From Aureobasidium sp. EXF-3400 (lineage: Eukaryota; Ascomycota; Dothideomycetes; Dothideales; Saccotheciaceae), in contig SWBL01000086.1 of assembly GCA_024195585.1 (NCBI GenBank), positions 1-64,000 of the forward strand: DNA of 64,000 nt, written 5' to 3'. The position numbers were made by a program, and so were the translations under genes. Shown one piece after another: positions 33,422 to 44,699 of this stretch. Position 1 is the stretch's first letter; each line of letters opens with the position of its first letter. The notes below the pieces were generated by a model, which did no database searches, was not told the DNA's origin, and was given only the letters and a program-made list of their open reading frames with translations.

Positions 33422-33895
33422 ACTTGCTGCTGGTTCTTGAACGTCAGCATGAATATGGAGATGCGTCTGAGTTGGACCGAGCTTGGACAGAGCACTTCTT
33501 CGGGCCAAGGACGTGTTAATGATGATTTGCATTTGGTCAGGATGGCATGAGCAAAGCGATTAGCTCCTCAGGAGAGGTCTCTGAGCTCAAGGATAATTCG
33601 GAGGAGGGGCACTTTAATAAGAAGACTGGTGGTCTAATTCATTTCAATTGAACTCAAAATGCATTCTCATGTCATGTGTATTGTTTCAGTGCCTTCTGCA
33701 ATCTTTGCAACAGTTCCGAGAGTAGTCATGCAAAACCAGGGTCTCCATCTTCGAAGCAGTGTTTGTTGTTTTGCTTTCTTTCGTGCAGCCACCACTCCAT
33801 CAACTCCTTCCACGACCACTACACACAACACCCCATCCAACTCTTGCACTTCTCTACGACCGCTTCATATTAACAAGTCAAGACCGTCATACATT
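33422..33895. other. Intergenic sequence
   Basis: No gene supported; the last ~110 bases are a CT/CA-rich leader-like sequence. Confidence 0.4.
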
Positions 33896-34015
33896 ATGTT
33901 TGAAGACGCTCTCGCCTGCGTGCGTCCGCCCTCCTTCTCGGCTATGGGAAGATGCTGCGAGAAAATGTATCTCTTGTGCCTCTACGCATTCATCATCTCG
34001 ATGCTCCTAGGCTAA
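33896..34015 (+). CDS. Possible 39-residue membrane micropeptide
   Basis: ATG at 33896 (MFEDALACVRPPSFSAMGRC) follows a typical fungal leader, and the frame ends after a single hydrophobic segment (MYLLCLYAFIISMLLG). Short length makes chance likely; the leader and the clear membrane segment are the only support. Confidence 0.25.
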   Translation: MFEDALACVRPPSFSAMGRCCEKMYLLCLYAFIISMLLG

Positions 34016-34234
34016 GGCTGGGTTGCTTTCTGGACTGGGACGGGCGCCATTAGACGCTTCTTGCTCACTAGAAGAGCTCATGGTGTTGTCGAGAGTATGC
34101 AGGTACAGAGAAGGCAAGATTCCGCTTTCTGGAACGAGAACGATGTAGTCAAATTCAAAGCAGAGCGATCGAGGAAGACAACATCTCAAGTTCGGCGAGC
34201 AAATCATATCAACGCTACTAAACAAAGAAAAAGC

Positions 34235-34549
34235 TCATTTGCTCGCGAAGGAGAGATTCAAGCTATCTGCATGCTCTGGAGGCAGATTTGCGATGACCAT
34301 CAGCTTGATCTCGTCTGGGAGGGACAACAACGGTGAATCTTCATGAGTCCGACCAGATGGTATGTGCGAGTCTTGTGCAGACGCGGCCGTGCTTGAAGAT
34401 ACAGCGGCATCCGATCGAGTCGGCAGAGCATATCCCTTATCCTTAGGAGACTCTGGCGGATCCGAGCTGGTACGTAGTGCTGTAGTTGTATCGAACGCGC
34501 TGCCCCCCATCGGTGGGGTTAGCGCGTTCTGCCTATTGGGTGTACTCAT
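34235..34549 (-). pseudogene. F-box stub
   Basis: Minus strand, 104 residues from 34549. A Ser/Pro-rich N-terminus leads into SLPDEIKLMVIANLPPEH followed by LNLSFASK, a good F-box start, and the frame then stops at TGA in the middle of the domain. No GT donor nearby would splice past the stop, and the following frame (to 34007) lacks F-box character. I read it as a truncated F-box gene, although a short peptide gene is not excluded. Confidence 0.5.
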
Positions 34550-35128
34550 GACAAGGATAAGTGATGTAGATTGAGCAGATGATCTAAATTGTCGATGGAA
34601 CTTGGTGATAATATATGGAAGGCAATATCATGAGAAGGTGATCAAAGGGACATATGGGTGCTGTGACTGATTCGATTGTAATCAACGAACAAAGCGCGCT
34701 CTCCGCATGCGGTGTTCCATCACATTCCTTATGGGTGTATGGGGTTCTGCGGCGGCCAGCATTTGCGCTAAAGTTCGTGGCTGATTCTATCGTTACAAAG
34801 AAGGCCTTCGGACAAAGAATGCTCCAGCAAAGTAACTACGCCACGCCCCGAGATGATGATACGGCCCGTTACTGTGCTATTGTCCTTAAGACTACCCATA
34901 TGAGGTTGTGCTGAAAACAGCAAACAAAGAGAGAGAGAAAAAAAGATTGGTAGGATTAGCCGCTCTCTTTGCAGATCACCGTGACTTCCGGCCGTCAAGA
35001 CAAGTATCGAGTAGCATTCTTGAAGTGAGCAACACGTATGGATCAGGAGCAAATACAATTCATGATTAACACAACTACGAACGAGCAAAGACGATACAGA
35101 AACTCCAATCCCATCTAAGCCTTTCTGT
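34550..35128. other. Intergenic sequence
   Basis: No gene supported between the F-box stub and the hidden last exon of the F-box/LRR gene. Nothing else recognised. Confidence 0.4.
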
Positions 35129-36612
35129 CTACAGACCAGCCCTCTTCATCGTCCGGAAATCTTCCAAGACCTCTTGCATGAACGCTTCGGTTTGGGCGTG
35201 TGGCAAGTCTTCGAGATCTGGGAAGTGTTTGATCAGTTGACATGCCATATAAAGTATTTCACGCTTACTGTCGACACCTGTCAGTATGTGTGTCTGTACT
35301 GTTTGCAGAGTTGGACTTACTACTCCTCAGGACGTGTCTGCGGGTTTACACCCGGTGGGACCACATGTGCGACGCTCAAGGTAGTAACGGTGCCATTCAG
35401 AGGTGCAAAAGGCATCATCTTGAGGTCTACGGCGCCACACGGACCCGGCATCTCGAGAATACGCAATGTTCGGTAAATGGTGAGGACTCGCTCAATCAAG
35501 AGAGAAGGTTGGTATTGGAGGAAAGAATGATTGACTTGAGGGCCAGTGTCGCCCAGCCAAGCAACACTCAAGGCGCTTAAGGTTGCATGCGATCCGAACA
35601 ACGTGTCTATGTCATCGGGATCGATCCTGATGCCGTTAAAGTTGAAGCCGTCCTCACCACCGATTTCGAGGTAGCTGAGTTGTATGTTCTGCAACCCTGC
35701 GAGGTATAATGGCGTTAACGACACATCAGCTCTGGCTTTCAGAGTCAGAGTATCCAGTTGTGGCAACAACACTAGCCGGTCTACGATGTCGTCCTGCTGA
35801 TCGATATATAATGTAAGCGTCGATATGGTCGGCATATGAGGGAAGAGCTCTCTGGCTACTGCGCCAGTCATGCTGGTCTTCAATAGTGTGAGATGGTTGA
35901 ATATCGTTTGTCCTGGACTTAGAGTGTCGAGGGTAGGTTGTGACAAGTCTTGTGTCAGACTAAAGCCTGCACCTACGTAGTAGAAGGTCGTCAGTCTGGA
36001 TTGACATGCTAGATGTTGAAAGATTTGGCTGTTGAGCACTCGGCAAACAGGTCCTGTCAAATTGAAGGTGACCAACTCTCGGCAGGCTGTGAGTGCGGCC
36101 AGAAACTCAGCATCGCTCGCTCCAGGATCTATCTCTATCCACAGCATGCGCAGAGTTCGACAATTGACCAGCAGTGGTATGTAGTTGCTAGAACTCCGGA
36201 GGGGATCTCTATCATGATCCACAACTACGAGTTCCTTGAGCCTTGGCCGTATGAATTGATTCAATGGGGGAAGTCTCAAGGGGCCGTTGTAAAATTGGAT
36301 GTGAAGGTTTTCCATACGAGGGAACTGGAACTGAGTGAAGTCCCACGCAGTATCGTCATAGATTTCCCAGTCGATGGTCTGCATGGAACTGGCGAATTGT
36401 TGGCGCACCTCCCATTCGGGATAATCTGCGAATTCTTCCAACTTTCGGGTATCACAGATTCGCCATATATGCTCATTGGCATACCATCTTGTCGAAGCAC
36501 AGACTCTCGTCAGGTGTCGAATATCCCTTGGTGACCCGATCGTACTGACATGATTGACGATCATGGCGATCATCTCGTTCGGCAAGTTTGAAATCGGTGG
36601 ATTGTTGTTCAT
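35129..36612 (-). CDS. F-box/LRR-like protein, twin A
   Basis: Minus strand; exon 1 36612-35321 and exon 2 35267-35129 splice (53-nt intron, GTAAGT donor, ACTGAC branch point, GACAG acceptor) to 476 residues. The F-box is at about residues 6-52 (ISNLPNEMIAMIVNHV, CASTRWYANEHIWR); the rest is a run of leucine-rich strands and helices typical of F-box substrate-recognition domains. Unspliced, the frame ends at TAG formed by TA from the exon and G of the donor; splicing gives Tyr and adds a 46-residue helical end beginning KREILYMACQLIKHFPDLE. Twin B at 37.1-38.8 kb has the same arrangement. Probable SCF ubiquitin-ligase adaptor; target unknown. Confidence 0.8.
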
Positions 36613-37112
36613 CTTGGCTGGCTTGCACTTGTTCAGCTAGGTATGTTCTCGATACATGAGTGAGAGTTCCATCCCGGCACTGTGAATTTAACGTCTTATT
36701 TTGCTCAAAGGCAACAGTAATTATTGTCATGTCCGGATCTGGCAACGGCCGTTCCTGATGTTCTTTGTACGAATGGCTTTGTCGAACACAACACATGCTA
36801 CTACGTTGCCTCTACATATTCTTGGGACAAAGAGTCCTTAGACACTTCGCACCGGACTTGGTCTGATGGCTTTCGAGAGTCGCAGCATCCATGAACCTGG
36901 CAATTATGCTGTGCAATTAGCCACTGCACAGCAGAATCGGGCAGCAACGATAGTCCAGTAAGATAAATGCATTGTCGAAGCTAGTGATAGTCGAATTCAT
37001 AAACAGGTCTGACTCAGACAGGGTCACTACTCCAACAAGCTTTACAACATTAACGACAGGAATCACCCTTGCAATACATGATCTTTCCCAATTACTGTAC
37101 CACACTGACGTG
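36613..37112. other. Intergenic sequence between F-box/LRR twins
   Basis: Promoter of twin A and 3' flank of twin B. No further gene recognised. Confidence 0.45.
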
Positions 37113-38827
37113 CTAATAACCATTCCTGCCAAACTCATACCGCGTCTTGATATCCACATACATCTCAAAGATCCTAGCTGCAAACTTTGTACTCTGAATG
37201 GCTGTCAATTGTTCAAGATAAGGGAAATGTTCGGCCAATTTTATGGCAAACTTGTAGCAATTAAGCTTACTGGAGCAGCCATGTTAACATCTAGTGACAC
37301 GTTGCAAGAGGGACATAGGACTTACTACGCAAGAGACGTGGAGGTAAAAGACCCCGGTGGTGTTTCGAGACGCCAGAAGTTGAGATGAGTGATCTTGCTC
37401 TGCAGCGGCACATCGCTCATTTCCATCAGATCGAAAGTGCCGCAAGGGAGAGGCAGCGAAAGCGCAGTGAGATTCGGATAATGCACAATGATCTCACGTA
37501 CGGCAGATGGAACATCGTCCTGCAGGAATGTATGGTTGTTGCTGCTTCCAAACGCCACACTCAGGTTCTTGAGGGTCTGTTGGTTTCCAAACATGCTGCT
37601 GATGTCTTGCAATTCTAGGTCCTCGACGTAGAAGCTGGCTTGACCGATCCTCTGCTCGAAACGAAGTGTTTCTAGCTTCAGGCCTTGCAGTGGTCTGAGC
37701 CATTGCCGTGTCAAGGGGAAGTGCCAGGTCTCGCTTTTGAGTGCAAGCTGGATCAGGTTAGGCAAGAGGTGCAGTGATGACAAGATGTTGTCTACTTGTT
37801 GTAGTCGCAGGCGGAGGAAGCGAAGTTTGGTCAAGAATGGAAACAGTTGATCAGCTACAACCTCAGAGATTGGGAAGTCGACTTCTTCGAGGTGGGCGAA
37901 GATCGGCTGCAGCGTGGGTGTCTCTGGTATCCAAGTCTCGAAAAGTCTCTCTTCTATGGGTGCACTTGTAGCAAAAGTGACAAGCTTGGAGCCAGATGCG
38001 AGATACTCGAAGATCTTGTCGTTGAGCAGACCTGCAAGATTCCTTGCCAACGTCAAAGAAGTTATGTTGGGACAGGCTTCGAGGGCAGATAAAAGTTGCT
38101 CATCAGTTGCACCAACGACGTTCAAACAGAGCTTCAGCTTCTGAAGGTTGGGTGTGTTGTTTCTGTTGAGCAGTGGTAGAACGTTGTTGACCGCACGGTA
38201 GGCATCATAATCGATATTTCCAATCATTTCCGAACCGAGACTCAGCTCCCGAAGGGCTGGCTGTATCAGACGATGCACCTCAAGCGGAGTGATCGGGGTA
38301 TTGGCATCAGCAGGGGGGGTCCATTCGGAGTATCGAACCACGACCTTCTGCAGAGCCGGATATTCCAAAGTGAAAACTTCCAACAGCTGCGCGAGTCGTT
38401 GTCTCACAACTTCGGCCTCTCCGTTTGCCCTCGCGTACGCATCTTGTACGATTTCCGCTCGTTGCTGGTCATCTTGTGGTTGTCTGAGGTACCCTCCCAC
38501 TCGCGCAAGGTAGTCAGCACGACGATCAACATTGTCCGGCTCCTCTGGCTCGATGGATAACTCGTGTACAAGCCTTGCAAACTGCTGTCGCTCTTCTGGT
38601 TCGTAACGAAGCAGTTTCTTGAGTGCGAGGTGTGTATCCAAAGTCCGCCATTGACGTGCTAGTGTGTTGCTTCTCGCCTGTCCAGAAACCTGCGAGAAGT
38701 TCGGAAGGTCAGGAGAGGGTATCATGTCTACGATGGTAGCCATGATCTCATTCGGCATCCGCTCAAGTGAGCTTGCCCCTACTTGGCCTACGGGCTCATG
38801 AGTGGTAGAAATATTGCGGTCAGCCAT
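37113..38827 (-). CDS. F-box/LRR-like protein, twin B
   Basis: Minus strand; exon 1 38827-37326 and exon 2 37269-37113 (intron 56 nt) give 552 residues. I start at 38827 (MADRNISTTHEPVG) instead of an upstream in-frame Met. The F-box-like segment is SLERMPNEIMATIVDMI with FSQVSGQARSNTLARQW; leucine-rich repeats follow. As in twin A, the exon ends TA before GTAAGT, so intron retention would create an immediate TAG. The second exon starts KLNCYKFAIKLAEHFPYLE, aligned with twin A's KREILYMACQLIKHFPDLE, which confirms both models. Likely SCF adaptor by family. Confidence 0.8.
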
Positions 38828-39802
38828 TGTCGATGTTCGATACAAGTCTGAGCCGGGTATTGATGCGCAGGTAGAGTTGTTCTTCAATCAGGGCTGGGGT
38901 CTTGCAGAATATTGGCGGCACAAAGAGAGCGTGCATACTCATCCAGAATTTTCCGCATGCGGAAAGAAGATAGATTGTTTGTTCGGCTCTTGTCGACACC
39001 CCACGAACTTCATTGCTCTAGATACCAAACTGGGTCCGGACAACAAAGCCCTGCGCACACAATATCGATGCAAGGCACTTATTGATAGTATTCAAGTCTA
39101 CGATCATATCACACGCACCGCGGCTAACACAAAGCTACTGATGCCCTGAAGACATGCATAGCGCGGGGCCTGGCCTGTTCTGGCTTTTAACATGGGCCAG
39201 ATCCTTGCGTCTTCATCTTTGCATCTCCGTTGCTTGTCTCATTTGCCAAAAACGAGATCAACGATCTTTTCAATGTACCTTAGCCATAGCCTATCTGCAG
39301 CAGTTCCAAGCAAGATATAGATTCATTGTAGCTCCACACTGATAGCATGGACAATTCGCACGAGCAGCGTGTAACAACGAGTTTAGCGTTTGGGTATTGC
39401 AGCAGGTAGAAACGGCTCTGTTATGGAACGTCGGAGAATAGACCAATGGTAGATTTCAGAATGGCCGGTGTTGCAATTTTCCACTACAAACAGAAGACAG
39501 TGTTTGTAGTGTCGTGATGGAAACCCAAGCCCCATAGTACAGCTTATCCTGCTTTGATGCCTTCCTAATTGGCTCCCAGATCAGGTGTAAAGTAAATATA
39601 CTGAATGTCGCCATCTCAGAGGCAAAATGATTCAAAAGCTGCAGTGGCATACAGAACAGAAACAAGCCACGAGACTGAGTAGTTTGAGTCAAGGAGAACC
39701 CTCTCTATCAAACTCCACGACCTAGAAATTACAAAACCAATGCATTAAACGAATTCAATTGCCACCAAAACCCTAGGGCCAATATTAAAAGTCGTGATAG
39801 TC
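38828..39802. other. Intergenic sequence
   Basis: Nearly 1 kb with no supported gene. A 115-residue plus-strand open frame (38802-39149) overlaps the start of twin B on the other strand and is probably chance; a minus-strand frame at 39456-39692 has weak coding character only. Confidence 0.35.
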
Positions 39803-40068
39803 ATGCCTCAATGTAGAGCTCCAATCGCGCAAGAGAACCAAAAACCCAAAAACCTGCCAGAACCAGCAAAACCAAAAGCAAAAAACAAGGAACCATCAAA
39901 AAGTGCAAGGGCAAAAACCCATCCCCCAAAGTCAAGCCGGATAGCAACAACGCCAGCATCTCAGAACCTTCCGCATCTGACAGAAAGAAAAGAATACGAC
40001 TGATGACTGTGGCTCGATGCAAGTGGTGCAACATACTGCACGACTTTTCTCGCAAGGTGACAGATTGA
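39803..40068 (+). other. Possible small basic ORFs in two frames
   Basis: One frame from ATG 39803 (MPQCRAPIAQENQKPKNLPE) runs 66 codons, Lys/Pro-rich. A second frame, open from a TAG near 39813, is similarly Lys-rich (PKTQKPARTSKTKSKKQG) and ends in MTVARCKWCNILHDFSRKV with a CxxC. Only one can be real; an A-rich stretch gives Lys in several frames, so both may be chance. Confidence 0.25.
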
Positions 40069-40228
40069 CGCGAAAGCGTGTTGGAAAGGCAACGTCGATG
40101 TTGAGCGTCAACCCCGTGGATACGACAAGGATAAGTTGCATAAAGTGTGTTATGCGCAAAGATTGCATCTCGAGTATGTCTTGATAGGAAACAGCATGAG
40201 GGAAACCGCGAGAGTCTCCACTAATTCT

Positions 40229-41493
40229 TCAACACAATCTGAGAGACCAGTCCAGCTTCTTCAGGTCGGTCCAGTTGGAGATCAAGGTTGTCAACTCATA
40301 CCAGCTTAGACCGCAACGCAGCAGTCCAGCACTATTGATACGCAGTGCTTTGATTGACTCCAGACTCGCCAGACTCATGAGAGCGTGGGCGGGAAGGACA
40401 GTAGTGGTGTTGGGCAGAGTAACAGTCAAAGTCTCTAGTTCGGTGAGCTTGGCGATGCAGTCGAATACACCGGTGAGCAGGGACAGACGAGGTGAGTGCT
40501 TGTCGTGCAGGGTAATGTCGAGGTGACGTAGAGCATGAAGGTGTGGGAGTAGCATCTCCGCAGCGGCGAGCTCCATGTGACAGGTCAGTGTTTCGAGACC
40601 CGAGAACGGGGTTTGGCCTTGCCACTCAGCGAACTGCAGCATGACCTGGGCATTTTGACGGGTGATAATGTGGTCAAGGCGAGAAGTGTGAAGAGTTGGT
40701 AGCTTCGCGAGGAGACGCAGAAGACCGGCGCAGACGTGAATGCGACCACGAGGCGACGAGAGCTCGAAGCGGCTGAGACAGACGGCGTTTTCAAAGAAGT
40801 AAGCCAGTCTTTCTTGAGGTACGTCAAAGATGCGGGCATCGATGATGAGCGTCTCAAGGCCGGGAGAGTAATCAACCAGAGAGAGAAGGATGTCAGCGTA
40901 CGACTCGCCGCCGACAACTTCATCAACAAGCTCCACAGATGCTTCGTTAAGAGGCAGGAGCGAATTGACACACGAAACCCGCAGATGACGCAGATTGCCG
41001 CTGACGTATCTGGAGACGAACAGGTCGTTAAAGAGAACGACCTCGACATGCTCCAGCTCAAAGTGCATCGTGTTAGACTCATGGAAGTCTTCATCGTCGA
41101 GCGAGAAGACGAGCTTCTTCAAGGGGTACAGGTGTGCAGGGGGCGTCTTGAGAGCTGCTTTCGTGCTGTACGTCATGTGCAGGGCTTTGTCGCCAACAGT
41201 ACGCCAGAGGGTGCTGATGAGCATAGCATTGGTGACATCGTGCGGGCAGTCAACAAGATACTCAAAGATGCGTTCGATGGCGTCGTCAGGCACTCTGTTC
41301 ATCCTGACGAATCCCGGGACTGGAGGTGACTGCTGGCGTGCCACGACGACCGGCGCAGTAGCGTTAGGACTTGGAGCTGTCAGCAGGAACAGCAGGCAGT
41401 ACGATGGTCTGACACGTACCCAGAGGTTGAGAGTCTTTGGCGGCGCCGACGCACGCGGGCGACGAGCGCGGCGAGGCGAGACTGCAGTGGCAT
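40229..41493 (-). CDS. F-box/LRR-like protein
   Basis: Minus strand. The domain part starts MNRVPDDAIERIFEYLVDC (F-box) with LISTLWRTVGDKALH, then leucine-rich segments to the stop at 40229. Upstream, ATG at 41493 opens an Arg-rich exon (MPLQSRLAALVARVRRRRQR); joining 41420 to 41303 (116-nt intron, GTACGT donor) places it directly before MNRVPDD in frame. A start at 41302 or at the frame's first Met (41569) cannot be excluded. About 380 residues in the preferred model. Likely an SCF adaptor. Confidence 0.65.
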
Positions 41494-41800
41494 GATTGAT
41501 ATGTGATGAACCTGGCGATAGAGGAGGCAAGATGGACGATGGTTTGCAAGAGAAGGTTGAATGAGGCAAGACCTTTTGTTGATGAGTTGTGATGGCGATG
41601 GTAGTGGACAGGAGTGAGTGATGTAGAGCGACAATGTAGCGAATTGTTGTTGTCGAGTCAGAAATGCCAAGACTTTGACATGCACGAGGAAACGACGGAT
41701 GAACGAGCGACCAGCAAACTCCTCAAACATGTTCGACCAATGGGCATGTGGTGAGATGAAACGAAAATCCATAATCGACTACCTACCGCCCATATGAACC

Positions 41801-43261
41801 TCAAAAAGCACTGCTCAGAACATTGCCCCACCATCGACGTCTGCCTTCCCAAGCTCTAAGTTGTCCAAGCTCAAACATCCCATAGTCCTGAGAGTACAAA
41901 CGAAGTCGAGAAAGATTCGGGCAATGGCGGAGAACAATGCCAACTTTAGCAGGCTTAGGTCCATCTTCCATTGAGAAATCTGATGCGGTCTGACGAGCAA
42001 GGCCTGACCGCCGATTCATGGATCGAGTGCCGGACCATGTGTCTTCATCTACTGTCCGCGTCAAAAGCAGCACGCTCAGATTTGGAAACTCTGGATGTCT
42101 CACTTCTTCCCACTCGGTGAAGCTGATAGTAGTTGACAGTGTGCATTGCTCAAGCAAAGGGCAATTTGTGGCGAGTGATGTCAGAGCAGGTAAAGAGAGC
42201 TCGCAAGGCAATTTGAGCTCAAAGGTTTGCAACAGCGGCAACCCAGAAGTCATAGCTTCGAAGTCGTTGTCTGTGAACGGAGTGGCTTGAGCTCCTAACC
42301 AAGTATATTGCTCGGGCTCACTCACGGGTAGCAGCGCAATTGCCAAATTCCGAAGACAGCCTAGCCTACCCAGATAGTAGATGGGAAACATTCTGAGAAG
42401 TTCATCACGACCAACGATAGTCAAAGACTCCAGACACCTGAACTGGGTGACCAGATGGAACCATGGCTCAGTCAGAGTTCCGACGCCCAGGAAGAGACTT
42501 GTTAGAGATGCTGGCAGGTATGGAAATAAGGCCCTTGCTGCATCAACCCACATATATGCCCCAAAGTGCTTCAGCTTCGGACAGATAGGTCGTTCGACAA
42601 GTGCAGAGAGCATGAATGTAACAGCTTCCAGATCTATGTCCATGCCCCAGACGAACAATTCCTCGTAGATTTTGTGGGATGCAAGGCGTGCAAGAACTTG
42701 ACCAGCTTTTTTCTCTCCAGGTATTCTGCCAGAAATGAGCGAGCGCAGTTTTGGGCCACTAATCAGAGGCGAGTAATCTTGTTGTTTGAGAGGGCGACGA
42801 GACACTAGACGATGGTCAAGCTTGTCTTCCCACAAGCCCTGTAGTCGCCGATGACGCCTGTTCACAGCGGTTTCGACGCCATTTAGCCACATATCGAGAT
42901 ATTGTGACGATTTGTATGATGGAGGCAGAAAATGATGGAAGTCTGGTACTTCGAAGAGCTGTGCCACTTCAAATAGGCATCTTTCGAGTGACGGGAAGGA
43001 CAGGTGATCGAGCTCGGCAGGGTATCTTCCATTCCAGGCGAATGAGTTCCGGATCAGGTTGGCGAATTCCTGCTGTCGAGATGGCTCAATGGCAGCCAAG
43101 GACGAAAGAGGAGCATTGCGCCAGAGGATTTCTTGAGTGTATCGAGCCCAGGTAGTGTTCACCAGATGTGCCGAGTAGAGTGCTGCTCGGTCGAACTCAA
43201 GGTATTCCAGTATCAACGACAAGATTTCGGGGAGAGACAAGACTTGTTGAGCAGCTGACAT
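41801..43261 (-). CDS. F-box/LRR-like protein
   Basis: Minus strand, 486 residues from 43261 (MSAAQQVLSLPEILSLILEY); the ~90 codons of open frame upstream read like leader sequence. F-box at about residues 6-48 with the tail NTTWARYTQEILWRN; then a Trp-rich linker and leucine-rich segments typical of fungal F-box/LRR proteins. The sequence ends in an aromatic/Arg patch (WEGRRRWWGNVL). No intron is needed. It belongs to the same minus-strand block as the twins but is only distantly similar to them. Confidence 0.75.
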   Translation of the reverse strand: MSAAQQVLSLPEILSLILEYLEFDRAALYSAHLVNTTWARYTQEILWRNAPLSSLAAIEPSRQQEFANLIRNSFAWNGRYPAELDHLSFPSLERCLFEVAQLFEVPDFHHFLPPSYKSSQYLDMWLNGVETAVNRRHRRLQGLWEDKLDHRLVSRRPLKQQDYSPLISGPKLRSLISGRIPGEKKAGQVLARLASHKIYEELFVWGMDIDLEAVTFMLSALVERPICPKLKHFGAYMWVDAARALFPYLPASLTSLFLGVGTLTEPWFHLVTQFRCLESLTIVGRDELLRMFPIYYLGRLGCLRNLAIALLPVSEPEQYTWLGAQATPFTDNDFEAMTSGLPLLQTFELKLPCELSLPALTSLATNCPLLEQCTLSTTISFTEWEEVRHPEFPNLSVLLLTRTVDEDTWSGTRSMNRRSGLARQTASDFSMEDGPKPAKVGIVLRHCPNLSRLRLYSQDYGMFELGQLRAWEGRRRWWGNVLSSAF

Positions 43262-43589
43262 GATCCTTCGGGGAGTTAGATCGAGATGATCGTGACCAAA
43301 GGGAAAGAGGGACGACGAGATGAGGTCAAGTTGGACCTTAAGCGCCGAAGTGTGCCAAGCCGTGGGGCCTGAGCCAATGGGCGTGTGGTTCAAGCACAGG
43401 GATGAGGGGGAATGAAATGCATACAGAAAGATTGATTGAGTATTGATACTGCAGGTCCAGTTACAAAAAAGCGAAGAGAGAGAGAAAAGAAAGAAAACAC
43501 AAACAGTGGGTATCACGTACGACATCAAGCAAAAGCATAAGCAAACTCCAAACTACCCTCCCGAGTACACGTTCCTCGCAATGCATTCA

Positions 43590-44699
43590 TCAAGATTGCG
43601 AATGCTGGATATGAGGCATGTAAGCGCTCATGATGAGTTGAGTCAGGTTGTTAACGGTTTGTTCGAGCGAGGCGATGCGATCTTGGACTTGAACGGAGCT
43701 TTCAAGAGCTTGGACACGATGATTGAGGTCGCTGTTGATGCGATGTTGCTCAACAGCAGCTTGATATCCAGCTTGATAGGCAGCTCGAGTTGCATCATGA
43801 TTTGATTGCTGGACAGGCATACCGAGTGGTTGCATGGGGTGTTGGTGAGGATGAGACAGAGATTGCTGAGCTTGAGGATGTTGAAGTTGAGCATGTTGAG
43901 CATTGAGAGGTGCACTGGGACCGACATTTGCAGAAGCAGAGGGCACAGGCGGCATGGGAGAATTGTCAGGGGTAGCTTCAGGGGTCAGTCTGGAAGTGCC
44001 GATCTTCTGGGCAAAAGTTTTTGCAAAGTTGCCAATGTCTTGACGGGTGACGAGAGCATCGGGCCAATGTTGACGGACGAGCTGCAGCGTTTCTGATCTT
44101 GACAGACCTTGACGCAGTTGAGTGGCCATGAAGACGTCCATCTCATGGGTACGAGTGCGACGGCGAACGGCAGGGAAAGACTCTGCGTTGTCCGGGCCGT
44201 GATTGTGGCCGTTGCGACCGCAATGTCTGATCTGCCACTCGCCTGAAGGAACTTGAGGCTCGACAGCAACAAGGACGATGCGCATGCGACAGCCGATTCT
44301 CACGGAACCTCTGGCAGCACGCTGTCGACGGTCAGGGGTCAGCTTGCGAGTGTTTGCAGGCTTTCCATGGCGCTTGCACTCCCACAGGAACTTGTAAGTG
44401 ACGCCTTGAGGGTTGCGGCCTTGCTTGCCCTTGTTGATGCGGACAAGGTCGAAGCCATTCTCGCGCGACCACTGATTGCCATATTCTATGGCGGCCTCGA
44501 ACGAAGGGAAGCGACGCTCAGGGGGTGCAGCTTCACAGACTACTTTGTATGTGGAAGGAGCGACATCATTATCGTTGTCACCGTCATTGTCATTTTCACC
44601 ATCGTTTTCGTTGGCGTCAGTGATGTCTCCTTCGTGATCGTTGGTGTCAATGGGCAGTGCCTCAGCGGTGGGGTCGGCGAGGGCCGAGAGGTCGGCCAT
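43590..44699 (-). CDS. FAR1-type DNA-binding domain protein
   Basis: Minus strand, 369 residues from 44699 (MADLSALADP); a longer start at 44885 is possible. After an Asp/Asn-rich stretch (residues 23-46), FPSFEAAIEYGNQWSRENGF opens a FAR1 / WRKY-GCM1-type zinc domain: C108, C137, then H165-N-H167, with GEWQIRHC before the His pair. This domain is shared by plant FAR1/FHY3 factors and Mutator-like transposases. There is no transposase catalytic region, so it looks like a stand-alone, possibly domesticated, factor. A Gln/Pro/His-rich linker and a C-terminal coiled coil (HRVQALESSVQVQDRIAS) suggest it forms dimers. It is divergent from the FAD monooxygenase gene. Confidence 0.75.
   Translation of the reverse strand: MADLSALADPTAEALPIDTNDHEGDITDANENDGENDNDGDNDNDVAPSTYKVVCEAAPPERRFPSFEAAIEYGNQWSRENGFDLVRINKGKQGRNPQGVTYKFLWECKRHGKPANTRKLTPDRRQRAARGSVRIGCRMRIVLVAVEPQVPSGEWQIRHCGRNGHNHGPDNAESFPAVRRRTRTHEMDVFMATQLRQGLSRSETLQLVRQHWPDALVTRQDIGNFAKTFAQKIGTSRLTPEATPDNSPMPPVPSASANVGPSAPLNAQHAQLQHPQAQQSLSHPHQHPMQPLGMPVQQSNHDATRAAYQAGYQAAVEQHRINSDLNHRVQALESSVQVQDRIASLEQTVNNLTQLIMSAYMPHIQHSQS

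Noticed and set aside
38802..39149. Plus-strand 115-residue open frame opposite the start of the F-box/LRR twin B gene.
   Set aside because: Overlaps the start of a well-supported gene on the other strand and has no motif or splice support.
43590..44699. FAR1-type gene as part of an intact Mutator-like transposon.
   Set aside because: No transposase catalytic region and no terminal inverted repeats were seen on either side.
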